Below, piece after piece: positions 62,335-64,000 of a stretch of DNA of 64,000 nucleotides; position 1 is the first letter of the stretch; the number at the start of each line of letters is the position of its first letter. Position numbers and translations under genes: made by a program. The notes under the pieces are model-generated. The model did no database searches, was not told the origin of the DNA, and worked only from the letters and a program-made list of their open reading frames with translations. The DNA is from Nepenthes gracilis (lineage: Eukaryota > Streptophyta > Magnoliopsida > Caryophyllales > Nepenthaceae): the NCBI GenBank assembly GCA_033239525.1, contig BSYO01000028.1, positions 12,951,597-13,015,596 of the forward strand, given 5' to 3'.

Positions 62335-63467
62335 TTTGATCGAATCGATATCGCAGGAAAACGAATGTTTGCGATGATTTCAGCCGAATTTTTACAGATC
62401 AAGATATGCAAATTGCCATTGGGGTTGGAAATGGTCAGCAGCACTGAAGTGTTCAACGCGATTTCCACTGTCCATTTTTAAATCCATTTTATTTTATCAC
62501 ACGTTATCATCTAATTTTTATTTAACTTTTTAAAAAGTTAGATTTATATTATTTGAATTCAACAAATTTAAAATTCACACATGAATTTTAATATTTAAAT
62601 TTTATGTTATATCTAATTCTTTAAAATTTTGGTAAAAATATATATGTTTGATTTATTTTTTTTATAAATATTATTTTTGATGAGTCATAAAAATTTATAT
62701 TATTGTACGAATTAGGGAACTGAATTTTTATATTATGAATTGGTATAAATTGTTTTGGATCCGATATTTGTGTTTATAAATCCTTATTTTGTACACCACA
62801 ATAAATTGAATAAAAGATAAGAGATATACAAATTCACTTTCGGTATATTCTCTAACGTTTAAGTTAGTAATCTTTTTTCTTAAAAATTAAAAAAAATTAA
62901 AGGAAAAAAATATATTAGAATTAAAAATAGAATGCATATGAGTATAAATTGAGAAGACTTCGCTTTGTTTGAGCGTATTCGTAATGTATTTTTTCTTGGA
63001 TTCTTTTATCTTTATGGATTTGGGAGGAATTGTATTTATAGTCCAGATTCCTAACCGTTCAGTCAACCTTTAAAACTATAATCTGTGTTGAAAAGTATTT
63101 TATAACAGTCGTTAAGAAGCATTACTCTTAGAGTGTGACCGTTCTTCAAATTGATAAATAAATCGTCTGATTGTCAATTGTGATAACCATTTTAATCGTT
63201 TCTGAATCGAGTTATTTATTAATTCATTAATATTCTTCTGTTATTAGTAATCATTCATCAAAATTAAATATATCAATTAATAACCTACAGAATCGTTATT
63301 CGGTTGATCTATTTCAACTTAATGGATCGTTGATACTTGGACCTTAATTTATTATTAGATTGGGCCAACCTATTTTGAACTATATCAAATAATTTAAATA
63401 TCATTTGATTAGATAAATATACAAGTAAATTTTTTTTTTAAAAAAATTTAAATATGATTAGATAATT
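62335..63467. other. FAX-like promoter side and intergenic DNA
   Basis: The 5' flank of the FAX-like gene is CpG-containing for about 120 bp, then strongly AT-rich. No gene or clear repeat is seen before the TRIM element. Confidence 0.5.
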
Positions 63468-64000
63468 TGTAGTGTCCCACATTAGATTGGGGGAGGGGAA
63501 TGAAGCGTCTTTATAAGGGTTGCTGACACCTCCTCTTGACGCATTTTGGGGGCGGTGGACTGTCTGCAGAACAAAACCGCGAGGCTCAGTAGGTTGGGAC
63601 ACCGTGAAGTTCTCCAGGACCTCGGCCAGAAATTGGGGACGCGCAAGTTCTCCTCCAGTCAAAGCGGATAATATCGACATGCGGGTGCGCTGGAAACTTT
63701 ACAAATGATATCAAAGTCGGGACCCAATTCAGTGTGCCAGCGAGGACGCTGGGCCTCTAAGGGGATGGATTGTAGTGTCCCACATTGGATTGGGGGAGGG
63801 GAACGAAGCGTCCTTATAAGCGTGGACACCTCCCCCTTGTAGACGCATTTTGGGAGTAGTGGACTCCGTCTGCCAGGAACAAAACCGTGAGGCCTGTAGG
63901 TTGGAGACGTCGTGAAGTTCTCCCAAGCCTCGGCCCGTAGGTTGGAGACGCCGCGAAGTTCTCCCAGATCAAAGCGGACAATATCTACATACGGGTGCGC
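63468..64000 (+). mobile_element. TRIM/SMART-type miniature LTR retrotransposon (right end outside the window)
   Basis: A 236-bp direct repeat (63468-63703) starts TGTAGTGTCCCACATTAG and ends TTTACA. It is repeated from 63771 (TGTAGTGTCCCACATTGG) to the window edge. The 67-bp internal segment begins two bases after the left LTR with TGATATCAAAGT, which matches 9 of 12 bases of the tRNA-iMet primer-binding site. It ends in a purine tract TAAGGGGATGGA directly before the right LTR. No coding capacity is possible. The 'ccttataag' word near the LTR start could serve as a TATA-type promoter. Inside the right copy, a TAGGTTGGAGACG(T/C)CG(T/C)GAAGTTCT unit occurs twice in tandem. Confidence 0.85.

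Noticed and set aside
63438..63926. Small frames at the right end of the window
   Set aside because: They fall on the TRIM LTRs, appear in parallel in both repeat copies and have no family match.

Overview
This window is nuclear DNA from a flowering plant. The genes have many introns with plant-type GT-AG splice sites. The noncoding DNA is very AT-rich and full of plant LTR retrotransposons, an RTE-type LINE fragment, MITE-like elements and a TRIM-type element primed by initiator-Met tRNA. I cannot name the species. The several-kilobase, transposon-filled introns indicate a medium to large, repeat-rich genome.

Four protein-coding genes are supported, all rebuilt exon by exon from reading frame, splice phase and family resemblance. 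(1) 2212-3896 (+): a 350-aa WD40 protein, the U5 snRNP 40-kDa subunit (SNRNP40), with one intron. (2) 5084-29124 (+): 16 exons encoding a 568-aa AP-5 adaptor complex zeta subunit (AP5Z1); its introns hold a decayed Ty1/copia element and several MITE-like repeats. (3) 42368-56788 (+): 11 exons encoding a 291-aa seven-pass membrane protein of the TOM1/TOM3/THH1 family, with a GC-AG intron, a duplicated splice acceptor, a solo-LTR-like block and an intronic satellite array. (4) 58295-62334 (-): three exons encoding a 119-aa TMEM14/FATTY ACID EXPORT protein of the FAX5/FAX6 type. Genes 1-3 run in the same direction; genes 3 and 4 converge.

Between AP5Z1 and the TOM1-like gene (29.7-40.6 kb) lies a degenerate minus-strand Ty3/gypsy retrotransposon. 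It has two LTRs of about 1.9 kb, a tRNA-iMet primer-binding site and recognisable gag, protease, RT and integrase remnants. About 3 kb of foreign material sits inside it, with perfect palindromes and an ATT microsatellite of about 0.5 kb. The last 0.5 kb of the window is a very small LTR element (TRIM/SMART type).

The genes are ordinary housekeeping genes (splicing, endosomal trafficking, membrane protein, lipid transport) with no sign of a shared pathway. The most interesting signals are in how repeats shape gene structure. The SNRNP40 intron carries a LINE fragment and has near-identical 15-bp direct repeats at both splice boundaries. An 86-bp tandem duplication copied a complete splice acceptor in the TOM1-like gene. 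A MITE-like family with ATATCGG termini recurs in intron after intron, and one copy runs directly into a satellite array of about 195-bp units.
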